A DNA stretch of 64,000 nt, taken from contig JARFJB010001166.1 in NCBI GenBank assembly GCA_036346205.1, positions 13,366,001 to 13,430,000 on the forward strand. The letters run 5' to 3'. Position 1 is the first letter of the stretch. Each line of letters opens with the position of its first letter. Below the pieces are notes generated by a model. That model saw only the letters and a program-made list of their open reading frames with translations, ran no database searches and was not told the DNA's origin. This document shows positions 1 through 11,575 of the stretch, one piece after another. Made by a program: the position numbers and the translations under genes. The DNA comes from Vesta saturnalis (taxonomy: Eukaryota; Arthropoda; Insecta; Coleoptera; Lampyridae).

Positions 1-897
1 ATCCTCTACACTATCTTCGCTTCCGATATTCTCGAAGTCACCCAACCCGGAGTAGTCGTAGCACAGTTCGCAGATGACACCGCCTTCTGGACGGTTAATC
101 GGAACAGTGAAACGGCTTCCCTCCTCATATCCAAAACCCTACGGAACTTCTCCAACTGGGCTAACCGGTGGAGAGTCTCCGTCAATCCTACCAAGACCCA
201 AGCAATCCTATTCCGCCATCCTCATTACACCGAAGATAAGTTCCCCAAGCTTGCCTCCAAAAATGTGTCCCTCACTTTGAATCAAGAAAGACTCCCTATC
301 CAAGATAAAATCACCTACCTTGGAATCCTTTTCACGAGAACCCTCAATTGGCTCCCTCATGTTCAGAAAACCGTCAATAAGATTAGGAACCGCGCAAACC
401 TGCTGGGTGCCCTCCGGGGTAGATTCAGAGGTTGTCACCCCAAAACACTCATGCACACTTATAAAACCTACATCCGCCCTGTTATGGATTTCCGAGCTCC
501 CGTATACACTAACATAAACTCCAAACACCTTTCCTCTATAGCTTCCTATGAACGCCGAATTTTCCGACGTATACACCGGTTACCCTTCAGGTACCCTAAT
601 AACCTCACCATCCATCACGCCAATATACCACCAATCACCCATAGAATCCAAACCCTTCAGAGAAATTTCACGCACAAAGGAATTTTCGGCGACACCGTCA
701 CAACCAAAGAGATCCTGACCACTCCTTATAACTACCGATTTCCCCAATTCCTACGAAGGAAACCCAAATTAAAATTTAAACATCCTCCGGCTATCCTTAC
801 TCAACTCCTCCACGACCTCCCCGAGGAGATAGAAAAATCCATTGATAACATCCCTTATGCCCTCCGCATCCCCACGTTTATTGGATGGCGACCCTAG
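1..897 (+). CDS. Reverse transcriptase ORF2, C-terminal part (5' partial)
   Basis: This is the end of the ORF2 polyprotein that copies LINE RNA into DNA at a nicked target. Frame 1 is open from the window edge for 298 codons. The catalytic RT motif FADD is visible at codons 28-31 (FADDTAFW), which places the start of the window just after the fingers/palm motifs. The thumb region follows (LGILFTRTLNWLPHV). It continues to a basic C-terminal tail that ends IPTFIGWRP before TAG. No frameshift or internal stop is seen, so this part looks intact. The motif order and tail fit the Jockey/CRE-like clades of insect LINEs; the exact clade is an inference. The endonuclease and ORF1 would lie upstream, outside the window. 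Confidence 0.85.
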   Translation: MLYTIFASDILEVTQPGVVVAQFADDTAFWTVNRNSETASLLISKTLRNFSNWANRWRVSVNPTKTQAILFRHPHYTEDKFPKLASKNVSLTLNQERLPIQDKITYLGILFTRTLNWLPHVQKTVNKIRNRANLLGALRGRFRGCHPKTLMHTYKTYIRPVMDFRAPVYTNINSKHLSSIASYERRIFRRIHRLPFRYPNNLTIHHANIPPITHRIQTLQRNFTHKGIFGDTVTTKEILTTPYNYRFPQFLRRKPKLKFKHPPAILTQLLHDLPEEIEKSIDNIPYALRIPTFIGWRP

Positions 898-1153
898 CAA
901 GATACCGGCCAACGCAGATAAGCACACCAACCACGCCACACCCACCACATATAACACGCACACTTAACCCAGTAACACTCATTACTGAATAAAAAATAAC
1001 CACACCTCATGATTGTACACTATACAATAACACCAAACAACGCAACACAACAAGGAATGACCAGGGCTAAAGAGGAGAAGGTAATAAGATATATATAAGC
1101 AAATAATAAGTAATTACTAACACAAAAGCATGAGCATACTAACAAAAAAAAAA
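1..1153 (+). mobile_element. 3' end of Jockey-type non-LTR retrotransposon (LINE), cut by window edge
   Basis: This is the tail of a LINE. A reverse-transcriptase reading frame is open from base 1 to the TAG at 895-897. It is followed by about 250 bp of C/A-rich 3' UTR and a short A-run at about 1144-1153. Base composition is richer in C than the surrounding DNA, as is usual for a recently inserted Jockey-like element. The 5' part lies outside the window. Confidence 0.85.
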
Positions 1154-1165
1154 CGGAAGAAATGC

Positions 1166-1422
1166 ACCGAGCTGGTAGCGTAGTGGTGACACAACCTGCT
1201 TAGCATTCGGGAGGTAATGGATTCGTTACCGTCTACCTTGTATGAGGTTTTTTCAGGGGGTTTTCCTCATACATAAGTAGCGGCATGGTCACTGCGTATA
1301 TGCACACCATGTGCGGTTACTTAGGCGAATGCTGGGGTAGTATTTTCCCCCTCAGAACCCTAACTCCGTTCCTTCCGATCCTATCCTGACCACACCCATC
1401 CTTAATTGCACCATTCATATAT

Positions 1423-1492
<70 letters not shown>

Positions 1493-1567
1493 CTGAGAAT
1501 TCGTGATTGTGGCTCAAGGAGCTAGGAAAGCTCGAGCAGGGAATGAAATACGTAGTCTTTTCTTTTC
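1166..1567 (+). mobile_element. tRNA-derived SINE, copy 1, with 12-bp target duplications
   Basis: The 5' head resembles a tRNA. It has an A-box-like GGTAGCGTAGTGG, an anticodon-arm-like stretch CTGCTTAGCATTCGGGAGG reminiscent of tRNA-Ala(AGC), and a B-box-like GGATTCGTTACC. The body is shared with copies at 9397-9772 (-), 32554-32905 (+) and 49097-49378 (+). The perfect direct repeat CGGAAGAAATGC stands at 1154-1165 and 1568-1579 and is the target-site duplication. The insertion is directly after the LINE A-tail. An internal TA stretch has expanded into a microsatellite. Confidence 0.9.
1428..1487. repeat. (TA)n microsatellite inside SINE copy 1
   Basis: About 30 uninterrupted TA units. The other SINE copies have at this place a short stretch such as ATATATACGTAATGTATG, so the array grew within the SINE after insertion. 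Confidence 0.95.
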
Positions 1568-4058
1568 CGGAAGAAATGCGACTCTCTGCGCACTCCGCTC
1601 TCCTCTCTCTAGTCGCTACTCTTGCGTCTCTAGCATCTAGAATCTAGAACCGATATCCAGACCGCGCGCGCTTGCCGTACTTAGTTTCGTTGTATACGTC
1701 GCCGACCTGTCGATTGCCGCATCCGTTCATCCTGAACCGTCGTGTATCTTTAGTCGCGTTACTTCGCCGCCGTCACCGGTAAATCAGCGTCATACAATCA
1801 AGCTGCTGGTTGCGATACGCTAAGGTTAACAGCACGTAAGTTTTATTGCACCACTTTTCTTAAACATTACACCAGACACCCAGATAAACGAAGGGCTGCT
1901 GAACCCGGAAGTTATATCACCGTTCCAATACACACACCAGAAGTACACGACAGACTGTAAAGCCTGAAGTCACCTTATGCAACCATACACACAAACCAGG
2001 ACGTTGCTACTGCGGGCTAACGCCCTGAAGTCAACTTCCATTTACTCCAGCGGAAAGAAGAGTATTCGCTCTAATTCTACCGCTCCCCGGGAGATCCCTT
2101 TATACAGCAGTCGACGGGCTGGACCCAGAATCTTATAAAGGGCTCTCCATTAAACATATATTACACCTACAATACACCTACCAGATCCTGAAAAAAATTA
2201 GCAATACAAACAAGCGACGCCAAGACCTGGAGATAGTCTCAATACCAGAAGCCGTATTTTTAGAGATCACAGGCGTGATCCGCCAGTTAAATAAAGACGA
2301 ACCCGAGGTGCGTTTACGTAATAAATTGCATCAAACGTGTTCCAGCGTCTCGCGAACCGACTACAATTTGTTAGATATTCTTCTAATAATATTTCTTAAT
2401 AAAGGAAATCCGGTAAGATAAACATTCCTGTATCGCGGGTATATTTTCACGCAACGAAAAACTATCCACTATTTGGTTCGCTAAGGCCTGACTAATTTAT
2501 CAGCATCAAAATAAATTACGAAAATTATACGTGTAAATTCTGTCATTTTAACCCCGAGAATAATCGTGTACTTAAGAAACCTGCATTCCGTCTGAAACAA
2601 TTCTCAGAATTGTTTAATTTAGTTCACGCAGTCCTAAAAGATCGTGTAAACCCGCCTCAGATTAATTCGTTTACAACAATTAATAATAGAAGCAATTTTT
2701 AATAATAACTAACGTAGATTAGTTCGTGATAAACTCCGTCTTCCCTGTATTTAATAGGTAGAATAAGTTTCGCTTATAAGAAAGTTATACGCGTTTAACA
2801 ATAACAGACGTTTTCTAATAATAAAGAATTAATGCATCTTATTTCCGGGCATAATTAAATGTTAGATATTCATTACTGTAAATACGTTCTCAATTAATTA
2901 AGAAATCCTGTGACCATCCTGATTAGTTAGAGTAAATAATCAAACGCGTACGAACAATTTGCATTCAGAAACGTGTAAATATTAACCTGTCCTTTGTGAA
3001 GAATTCCAAGTACTGAATTCACATCTATTCAATCCGAAAGCCAAATCACATATAAGAATAATCATGCGCACCAAGGTTACTTTAAATTATTGATTTTTCT
3101 CTTTGACCGGCTTACAAACACCAGCGCGATCCTTGTCCCCTGCTTATGTAATGCGCAGAATATTACACGACGCCACCTGATAAATACCACGCCACCGTCT
3201 ACAGGGCCGACCTAAGCGTTCGTAATAAATCAAAAAAATCGTCATCAGGATTTTTGTCATGGCACACTAGCAATTGAACCACAATAATTTATGTTTCCAC
3301 AGAAACGTCTCAGGAGACAATAATTCCACCACTACCGTCCACGGGGACCAACCAAAACGGGCGCTACCAGGAAGGACACTCCGGTTAACCTGATATAACA
3401 TTTTTCTTGTTGTTAATTTAATTCACCTAGTTTAGTATCTGATGATTTAGTTTTATAGAAGAAATAGGTAAAATACGTTTAAAACATTTTATTCTAATTA
3501 TTCAAAGTGTACAGTGTTAAGCACCAAAATACGAACCACCCCCGTCTTGTTAAGACAAGACCCAATTTGAGCTAGACCGAGGCAAATTGAAATAAACCAT
3601 TTTAATTATTGTAAGCAAAGTGGCTTACAACAAATTCATGCAAAATTTCAAGGAAGACAAAAACAACAATTTTCAATAGAAACCAAAGATGTGGTTAGGG
3701 CGATATTAGCTTTTAAAATTGATTTTGTTTTCCTGTAGCCAAATTATATGTAATATGTAATTTTAACTTATCTCGTAACGTAAGGCAATTTTTTAACTTC
3801 GTTGCAGTATATTGTGGTGATGAGTGTAGTACGCTTTGCTATCGCATTATCTTCCAGCAGTCCATCGTTACGTTTGTGAATGTACCGACATCAAAGTTGT
3901 GTGTTTCAGATCAAAAGGGTAGAAAACCAATTCATGATACGCACTTCCGTTCATACCCTTAAGAACTATTAGGAAAACATAATAAAGACACCCGACAAAG
4001 TAAATCTACAAACAGAGAACTACACACAAGTTATCGTGTGAAAGCGAAGAGTAATATA
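1568..4058. other. Unclassified stretch, partly GC-richer; no recognised gene
   Basis: The first 550 bp are distinctly GC-richer than the surroundings (CCGCGCGCGCTTGCC near 1660) and contain a splice-donor-like CACGTAAGTT near 1832. A 130-codon open segment follows (separate entry). Two similar words (CCACCGTCTACAGGGCCGAC near 3193 and CCGTCCACGGGGACC near 3336) resemble a duplicated leader. An LTR-retroelement leader is possible, but no LTR pair, gag zinc knuckle or protease is visible. From 3400 to 4058 the DNA is plain AT-rich. Confidence 0.3.
2029..2421 (+). other. Open reading segment of 130 codons without ATG; unidentified
   Basis: Between the TGA at 2026-2028 and the TAA at 2419-2421 one frame stays open for about 130 codons with no ATG. 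The encoded segment is helix-rich and charged (for example LKKISNTNKRRQDLEIVSIP and NKDEPEVRLRNKLHQ). It ends where a donor-like GGTAAGAT occurs (2412), so it could be an internal exon or a gag-like remnant of a retroelement. I do not recognise a family. A chance ORF remains possible, but this length is unusual in the AT-rich background. Confidence 0.3.
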
Positions 4059-4620
4059 CAGAGTGTCCGTTTTTCGAGAGCCTGCATGGGGATCTCGTTT
4101 ATTTTAGAGATAAATAGTCGGTTAAATTCGGGCAAAGTTGCGCATTTTTATGTTGAACAATAGTATTAGAACTGTCATCTTTTGTTCTTGAATTATTGCA
4201 AAAAAAATTGAAAGTTTCTGTTTTCGTTTTCATTTTTTTAAGCAAAAACCATTAAAGCTAGACGTTTTTAACTAAAACAATGTGAAGGCTATTTTTCACA
4301 CAAGGAATCTAAATCTGTCATCGTACTTTTCATGGCATCCTAGACGCAAAAGATGAAACATTCAAATTTGTTTTTTCTTATGCGCCCAATTTTGGATTTT
4401 TGCATTTTTATATCAAGTTTTTTTCCTGAATAGTGTGTAGCTGTTTGCAGGTTTCTGATAAATCCGCTGCAGAACAATAAAAATTTCCTTGATAATGTCA
4501 TATGGTCTGATGAGTGCAAGTTTACTAATGCAGGAATGTTTAATCGGCACCGCAAATACGCTTTGGCCTTAATGTTCGCTGTATTAACTTCTAATCTGCC
4601 TAAGCACTTTTTATTTCTTG
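4059..4620 (+). mobile_element. Tc1/mariner remnant 1
   Basis: The left edge looks like a mariner-type end: TA followed by CAGAGTGTCCGTTTTTCGAG. Near 4440-4570 the translated fragment NFLDNVIWSDECKF matches the region of the first catalytic Asp of mariner transposases (W/F-S/T-DE motif). It continues with GMFNRHRKYA. Both sides are decayed, and no right terminus was found. Confidence 0.6.
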
Positions 4621-5480
4621 AAGATAATCACTAATGTTTTCCTTCAATTCACAATATACTACATTAGTTATTTGTGAACGTCTATACGATTTATCCCCTT
4701 ATGGGTTAATGCAGTGGCTATATATGCCCTGCTCAACTATAATTTTCACAAAGAAACGCCAACAACTAACCATTCTGATGGTTCTCACGCGCGCAACCCG
4801 TACTCAAAAACCTCTAACCATCTAGCTAACTTACAGCTTTTTAACTCTTACCCTTCCAATTTGGGCACTCGCTTATATACCTTCTGCCCGCCATATTGCC
4901 AACACGTCACAATAAATTCGCGCTAAGATTAAAATTCACATATCACAACTGAGTATTTCACTGCGTCTCTACACGGCGTCACAATTTCCAACATGGACTC
5001 AATAACGCTACCCTTATACCACACTCGCCGCCATCTTTATTTTACGTGAAAATTTATAAAATCTCCTCGAAGAAATCGTCTATCCTCACCACATTCATTC
5101 AGTATCGTCACCAGGTCGTTCTTCGTCTTTTCATACATATCTTACTTGTGCGTAAATGTTACTTCCGCAAAATCTAACGAACTCCCTCACATTCTATCAC
5201 CTTCATTCTTGAACATGCATTCATTTACTACTATTGCACAATATTACAAAAGTTTCTACAAACAAAAATATGCATCCATATTCCTTACCATACGCCAACA
5301 AGATATCAATAGATCACAACTCATTCACTCATACGTCTTTTGGTTCAAATTCCTTCAGACACGGTAGCAAAAGACCGGTAGTTTTACCAGTGTCGTATCA
5401 ATAAAAATTTACTCAAAACATTATTTCTCAACCAAATTTAACGGTTTCAACGTGAAAATCTTTCTATAACACTCAAATAT
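4621..5480. other. No recognised gene (about 860 bp)
   Basis: AT-rich, slightly C-skewed DNA. Short open frames occur, but none has recognisable domains or a splice context. Nothing further can be supported. Confidence 0.4.
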
Positions 5481-5589
5481 TCCTTCATATGATAACTAAG
5501 GCTTCATTACAAATCCAGTGGCGTATCATTTACACAACTTACATAGGCATGCACACAAAAAATTCTTTTCGTGCAAACTCACTTCAGCT

Positions 5590-6560
5590 GTACTCAAAAC
5601 ACGTTACACAAGGATTGAAGGCTATACCTAGGAATCCTAATAGTCTGAATTTTAATACGGTAAGGAGAAACAATAACGTACTTCGTACACTTAATAGAAA
5701 TTCGAAGAGTAGTCAAAGAAGTCAGTCGAACCACTGGAAAGACTTCTAAAAGCACTATTGTAAGAATATTAAAACAGGACCACATACGTGCTTTTCATCT
5801 GCAACCTGTCCACGGTTTACACACAGGAGACGAAGAACGCAGGGTTGCATTTTGTAGGTGGCTTCTGAACTCTGTTCAAAGCAATGGGGATTTTTAAGCA
5901 ATATTCTATGGACCGATGAGTAATGTTTTACCCGACGAGGTATTGTGAATTTTCATTATCAACATGTATGGGCGCATTAAAATCCTCATGAAATCAGACG
6001 CAACAAACCAACATGAATTAGTGTGAATATTTGGATGGAAATCTGTTTGGGCTTCATATACTTCCACAGCGTGTGAATTCTGAAAACTTTCTGCAATTTC
6101 TGGAGACGGAGAATGACAATATGAGGGACGACGTTCCACTTAATATACGAAGACAAGCCTATTTGCAACTATAGGTGTCCCGCACATTATGGCATAAACG
6201 TTCGTAATTGGCTGAATACAAATTTTGAAGGTCGGTGGATTGGTTGTGGTGGTTCCAGTTGCATTGCCTCCCCGATCTCTAGACCTAAGCCCCATGAATT
6301 TCTACCTATGGGGTCATCTGAAAGAAATTGTTTATTCAACGCCAGTGCCAACTAAAGAAGAACGTTTGCACAGAATTAAAAATGCGTGTGCATAAATTAA
6401 TCATGATGTGCTAGTTAGCCTAAACCATCCCATTAGAAAACGCAGCCAGTTGTGCATTCAACAAAATGGTTTTTATTTCGAACAATTATATACAAAAAAT
6501 ATATTTGTTTTCGAACTATAGGGTGTTAAAAGTTTTATTAAAATAATATTTTTTATGTCT
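5590..6560 (+). pseudogene. Mariner-type transposase remnant 2 (DUF4817-like HTH + DDE_3)
   Basis: This is a decayed cut-and-paste transposase. Pieces in shifting frames include RNPNSLNFNTVRR (helix-turn-helix region, about 5630). Next come a linker STIVRILKQDHIRAFHLQP (about 5750) and ILWTDE (first catalytic Asp, about 5905). The C-terminal DLSPMNFYLWGHLKEIVYS (about 6280-6335) matches the PDL-P-DFFLWG signature of this group. Several frameshifts and stops make it dead. The element end is probably near 6523, where TAGGGTGTTAAAAG occurs. A related end in opposite orientation stands at about 9905-9990. Confidence 0.75.
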
Positions 6561-6989
6561 TGTACCGTAATGTCCAAATTTTGTAAGCATATAGTACAGA
6601 AGTTAAAGAAATTAAAGTTTTAAAAATAAAATGATTACAGTATTTTACCTCTTGTATCAATATGTTTGTGGCAGTCTTGTTTGCTTAATAGTTGCATGTT
6701 ACAGGTAACATTTACCTTTTTTTGTCACTATGGTTATGACAGTTGTCAAAAAAAATATGTAAAATTTTTGTTGCATTTGTTATATTTTTTTGCTTGAATG
6801 CTCGTAGTGCTTTTTAATTTTCAAATCAGGAATATGTCGATATGCATTTTGTTTATGGTTATTGTAATGAGAGTGCACGTCAAGCCACTATTGTGTATCG
6901 ACTTCGTTTCCCAATTATTCAATTACCGTACATTTATTGAGGTAAACATACAGTCTCAGGGGACTACCTTTTTGACAGAGGAGTAAATC

Positions 6990-8289
6990 TGCCAGCAGAT
7001 GTAGACCAAATACTAGAAGCTGTCACTAGGGATCTAACTACCAGTCGAATGAGCAGGCAACTCGAAATACCGAGAATGATGATCTGTCGGATTCAGAAAT
7101 GGGAGGTCTTTATCCATACCACCACAGAGTGAGAACTTCAATTTCTGCAAATTGGTACAGATGAAGTTTCCTTAACCAAGCGTGGTGTTAGAAACATGAG
7201 AAACCTGCATAGGTGGGAACCATAACAGACAATGAGAATGCAGTTATTATCATGAGTGACGAGGCGCATTTCTATTTAGATGGGGATGTTATTAGACATA
7301 CTTTACGGTGCTGGTTCTCCGAAAATCCCCGTATCATTTACGAAAAACCTCTACACTCAGAGCGTGTAACGGTTTGTGCGCAACTACTCCATTCGGCACC
7401 ATTGGCCCCTATTTTTTCGAGAACAAGAATGGTGCAACTGTTAAAGTGAATGCCGGACGTTACTGCCAGATCCTGAACATTTTCTTTCGCCCCGAACTGC
7501 GCAGACTGCAATTGAATTTGGAAAATGTTTTCCCAACAGGATGGTGCCACTGCACACACTGCTCGAGTTTCCGTGCAAGTGGTTCGAGGCATGTTCACCG
7601 AAAGTTTAATTTCACGTTTTGGCGACATGCCAGGGTGCCCGAGATCGCCTGTCTTGACCACTTGTAACTTTTTTTGAGGGGGTATCTGAAATCACGTGTT
7701 ATTCCACAAAGCCCGCACATTGGCAGAACTGAAGGAGAAAATCAGGGAAGAAGTGGCCACAATCGATGGTGAACTGATGATTCGTGTGATGGCAGGTTTT
7801 CTGCGAATTCTGGAAAACTTCATTCAGGACGATGGACACCACTTACCCGACATAAATTTTCACAAGTGATATTCAACTTCAAATGGCAATACGCGCAAAT
7901 TTCAAACACCAGGCAATAATTATTAGAGCGCATACAGGAGGTTGCACAAAAAATTAGGGATAACAAGCATAAAATAAGGCGTCAACAAATAGTACACGAG
8001 CACAAGCTTGCATTCAGCAAGGTCATTTTGAACAAATTATGAATTAATTAGGGTTTTTTTAAGTGTATTTTTGTCTTCAGGGGAATATCTTCCAAAAGTG
8101 GTTGAGTTCAACCATAAGAAATTGTTAGTACCTGACAGGATTTAATCTCGTTCGAAGAATTCAATGTATAAGGATCGACTCGAAATCATCGATTAATTAA
8201 ATAGGTTTTTATTTTTTTTTACATTAAATGTTTATCCGTTATAACTGTAAGTTCAGTTACACCTTTTTTAATAATACTTGTAACGCCCT
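6990..8289 (+). pseudogene. Mariner-type transposase remnant 3, with right terminus
   Basis: A second, different mariner copy. The HTH piece (QILEAVTRDLTTSRMSRQLE, about 7005) is followed by VIIMSDEAHFYLDGDV with the first catalytic Asp (about 7245). Then come NPRIIYEKPLHSERVTV, GPYFFENKNGATVKVNAGRY (about 7410-7465) and a decayed DGATAHTARVS-like second Asp region near 7540. The C-terminal region has LAELKEKIREEVATIDGELM (about 7720-7780). At least three frame changes and small deletions inactivate it. The right terminus is probably the ACGCCCTG before TA at 8290. It is unlike remnant 2 in sequence, so at least two mariner lineages are present. Confidence 0.8.
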
Positions 8290-8379
8290 GTATTTTGACA
8301 ACGAATAAAAATAAAAATTCAACATGTATATTTTTTGTTGTTCTATTATCACTAGAAGCTAATGGATATGCACTTAAAG

Positions 8380-9060
8380 ATATTATTAATGTTATTACAC
8401 CATAAAGAAAAATTAGTGCTTAATGTTGGTACTGCTTTTCTTCCTTTCATAACTAATGTTATAGATAGAATTGAAAAAATCTAATCAATCATGACAGTAG
8501 GACTGTTCTTAAACCTACAAGAAAAATTAAAGAATATTTAAAGTCACATGAAGATGATTCAAAGCCATTATCATCTTTGGGAGTATATAAGATATCTTGT
8601 TCTTGTGGAAAAGTATACATAGGAACCACAAAACATAGCTTTGATACAAGACGTAAGCAACACATGCGGTAGCTAAGCTTGCTATACATAATTCAAACTA
8701 TGACATTCAATTTGATACGGAAATATTGTCAAGACAAACTCATGTTCGTTTATAACGTGAAGCTATTGAGATATTAAACAGCATAATAATCGAACTAAGA
8801 AGAAAATCTCGTTTACATAGATTTTGGCATCCTATAATTAAAAAGAAGCACAATGGTACGTCTTAATTATAATTTTACTTTTGGTATTGTCTAGGTTTTT
8901 TAATGCTTTTTCCTAGACCTTGAAGTAAATGCTTTACTAATTATATGTTAGTAACCACAGCACTACAATAATTTACACATGTAGTTGAAATTAAAATTAT
9001 ATTAAACGTGCTACATTGTTTTCTCTGTAAAATAACAATTACAATTATTAATAAAAAAAA
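8380..9060 (+). mobile_element. Penelope-like element fragment with GIY-YIG endonuclease
   Basis: Broken coding sequence of a Penelope-like retroelement. NVGTAFLPFITNVIDRIEKI (about 8421-8480) matches the linker between RT and endonuclease. VLKPTRKIKEYLKS (about 8508-8550) follows. GVYKISCSCGKVYIGTTKHS (about 8579-8640) is the GIY-YIG nuclease core with its CxC zinc-ligand pair, followed by DTRRKQHMR. Stops follow (for example right after QHMR), and the rest is decayed. The RT domain is absent, so this is a 5'-truncated copy, as is common for this class. Confidence 0.8.
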
Positions 9061-9396
9061 CTACTTCGTTGTTAAATTTGACTAGATCCTTAATTGATAC
9101 GTCAAGTTTCTATTTGTGAATGCTTTTATTAATTTCAAATTAAAGTTTTTCACAACTTTACACTTCATCAGAATTAGATTAAATCTGTTCTTGGATTATG
9201 ACATTGTTTTACTGCGTTTTCACTTTTTCATCCTTGATAAAAACAATTCTAACAGATTTTACCACTACTGAGGACCATAACTGTAATTGTAATCGAAACG
9301 TATATACTTGTATAAATATAAAAATACACCATTTAAACCCAAAAGCTAAGTATTTTAATAATGTGTAATAATGGTGAAAGTTTACATTTGCATAAA

Positions 9397-9772
9397 GGAA
9401 ATGGTCACGTATTTCATTCCCTCCCCAATGGGGAGGTCGGGCTGCTCGAGCTTTCCAAGCTCCTTCAGCCACAATCATGGATTCCCAATATACATACATA
9501 CATTACGTATATAAGCATGGTGGGATTAAGTATGGGTGTGGTCAGGATAGGATCGGAAGGAACGGAGTTAGGGTTCTGAGGGGGAAAATACTACCCCAGC
9601 ATTCGCCTAAGCAGCCGCACATGGTGTGCATATACGAAATGACCATGCCGCTACATATGCATGAGGAAAACCCTTTGAAAATACCTCATACAAGGTAGAC
9701 GGTAACGGGAATCGAACCCATTACCTCCCGAATGCTAAGCAGGTCGTGCCACCACTATGCTACTAGCTTGGT
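9397..9772 (-). mobile_element. tRNA-derived SINE, copy 2
   Basis: Full-length copy on the minus strand. The tRNA-like head is at 9772 downwards (ACCAAGCTAGTAGCATAGTG, then a B-box-like GGTTCGATTCCCGTTACC). The tail ends in GAATGAAATACGTGACCATT. Imperfect 13-bp duplications flank it (ACATTTGCATAAA at 9384-9396, ACACTTTCATAAA at 9773-9785; 11 of 13 identical). This suggests an older insertion than copy 1. The B box here is closer to the tRNA consensus than in copy 1. Confidence 0.9.
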
Positions 9773-9904
9773 ACACTTTCATAAATACATTACACCATCA
9801 CAAAATTTCAAAACAATTTTTTTTTGATAAATTTTTGCCAGCTTGTATTTCTACAATGAATAAGAATAGAATTACAGCTTGTTTTTTGTTCTTAAAATGA
9901 ATCA

Positions 9905-10092
9905 TACTATATGCTTACAAAATGTAAACATATCAATACAAGGCGTAAAAAACTGATTATTTTAATAAAACTTTAACACCCTGTAGTTCAAAAACAAATG
10001 AAAATGGAACTACAACTTTTAGTTTTATTTGACTTAGAATTAAAGCCGAATTAAAGACGAAATTTGAATAAAAAGATATGGGACACCCTGTA
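9905..10092 (-). mobile_element. Mariner 3'-end fragments
   Basis: About 80 bp (for example TTTTAATAAAACTTTAACAC) match in inverse orientation the end region of mariner remnant 2 at about 6510-6600. A second mariner-type end, GGGACACCCTG before TA, stands at 10081-10092. It directly abuts the next element. Only non-coding end sequence is left. Confidence 0.55.
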
Positions 10093-10094
10093 TA

Positions 10095-11575
10095 CAGGGT
10101 GGGCCAATAGCGTATGGGTGGAAGATTGTGGGTTTATTAAGGAATAGTTCTCAAGTTTGTTGATGGGATGTGGTTGGGTATCCTTAAAGCTACAAACCTA
10201 AAATATTTTCACTTGAATCGCAAAGTTTATGCAGGGCGATTTATTTCAAAGTTTAAATGGAACCCCCTGTATATGATTGTATACTTGGATTCCTTGGTAA
10301 ATTCTAGTGTGACTTTATACATCACACATGGTACCTAAAAAGAATCCTTTGGCCACAATTCTTCATTTTTACAAAAAGTGAATTCTGCAAAAAATTAAAT
10401 ATCGCTGTGACCACAAAACTTAGAAGGCCACAACTATGCGATGTTACAAGAAATGAAATATACTAGTGTAGACCGGACAGTCAAAACCGAATTCTTCTTG
10501 TGTTTAGAGAAATTACTTTGTCAATTTAGAAAATTTCAATCAATGGTAACTTGATTTTTTCAACTGCAACAGCCATTTTTTCATTTTTGCATCAAATGCG
10601 GAATTTTTTTACCTTTCTAACGATATAAAAGTATTGGTATCTATCTTCGGTAGATTTCTTTTAATTTCAACAATTTCTGATGAATGTCCTGTATTTTTCA
10701 ATTTTCAGTTTTTATGGGTAACTAGCAGGCTATGAAATATAAACCAATTCCGTCACTTTTAACTTTACTTTGACATTAGGTACTAGTTTGTGCTACTATT
10801 TCTGGTTAGAGCTTTTTTTGAGAAGTTAACATTAAATTTAACTGATAAAAATGGCAAGTTTTTCTCAAAATGAATTGATTTGTTATAGTTTTTATTGTTG
10901 GAGAATGTTCTAGAAATCGGTTCCTAGCGAGTCGAGTGTACAAAGCAAAATATCCTGACCAGAAGCGTCATCTATGAGAAGAGTCATTCAAAAATCTGTT
11001 AGAAAGATTTATTGAAACAAGAAGAGTTAACTTGAAAAGCAGGAAAGAATTAAACCTGCATCTAATAAAGATAGTCAACTCAATATTTTAACTGCAATAA
11101 TAGAAAATCCCCATACGACTAGACGACAATTCAAAAGATAATTTCAAGTAAGCAGAACATCTGTCAGAAGAATAATTAAAAAAAAACAAATTTCATTCTT
11201 ATCAAGGAGATTGATTTTCAAAACAGGATTAATTTTTGTAGAACAAAAGTCAAATGAAAATGTACAATTTTTGGATAAGATTATGTTTACAAACGAGTGT
11301 ACCTTCCACCTCAATGGATTTGTTAACCAGTACAATTTTCATTATTACTCAGATGAAAACCCTCACTATTTCCGAGTTCATATTCAAGAGAAATGGTCCA
11401 TTAATGTTTGGGCAGGCATATCCAATACTTCAGTTGTCGCTCCCTTGTTCCCCAACGGCATAAACTTTGTGATTCAAGTGAAAATATTTTAGGATTGTAG
11501 CCTTAAACAACAAACTTTAGAAATATTCCTTAATAAACCCACAATCTTCCACCCACACATTATTTGCTCACCCTG
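10095..11575 (+). mobile_element. Mariner element with about 110-bp terminal inverted repeats, internally deleted
   Basis: Both ends read inward CAGGGTG(G/A)GC(C/A)AAT and then, nearly identically, GGGTGGAAGATTGTGGGTTT and TATTAAGGA. The repeats cover about 10095-10210 and 11470-11575, each flanked by TA. A transposase remnant lies at about 10985-11460. Its parts are ITSVRRIIKK-like HTH, FTNECTFHLNGFVNQYNFHY (first catalytic region, D changed to N at about 11290) and WSINVWAGISNTSVVAPLF. The reading frame then runs straight into the right inverted repeat, so the second and third catalytic Asp regions are missing. It is a dead, possibly cross-mobilisable copy. Confidence 0.85.

Noticed and set aside
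9148..9171. CTGATGA...GAAA on the minus strand near the Penelope fragment, hammerhead-ribozyme-like
   Set aside because: The bases between the two core boxes do not form stem II, and the strand is opposite to the GIY-YIG frame. No support for a ribozyme.
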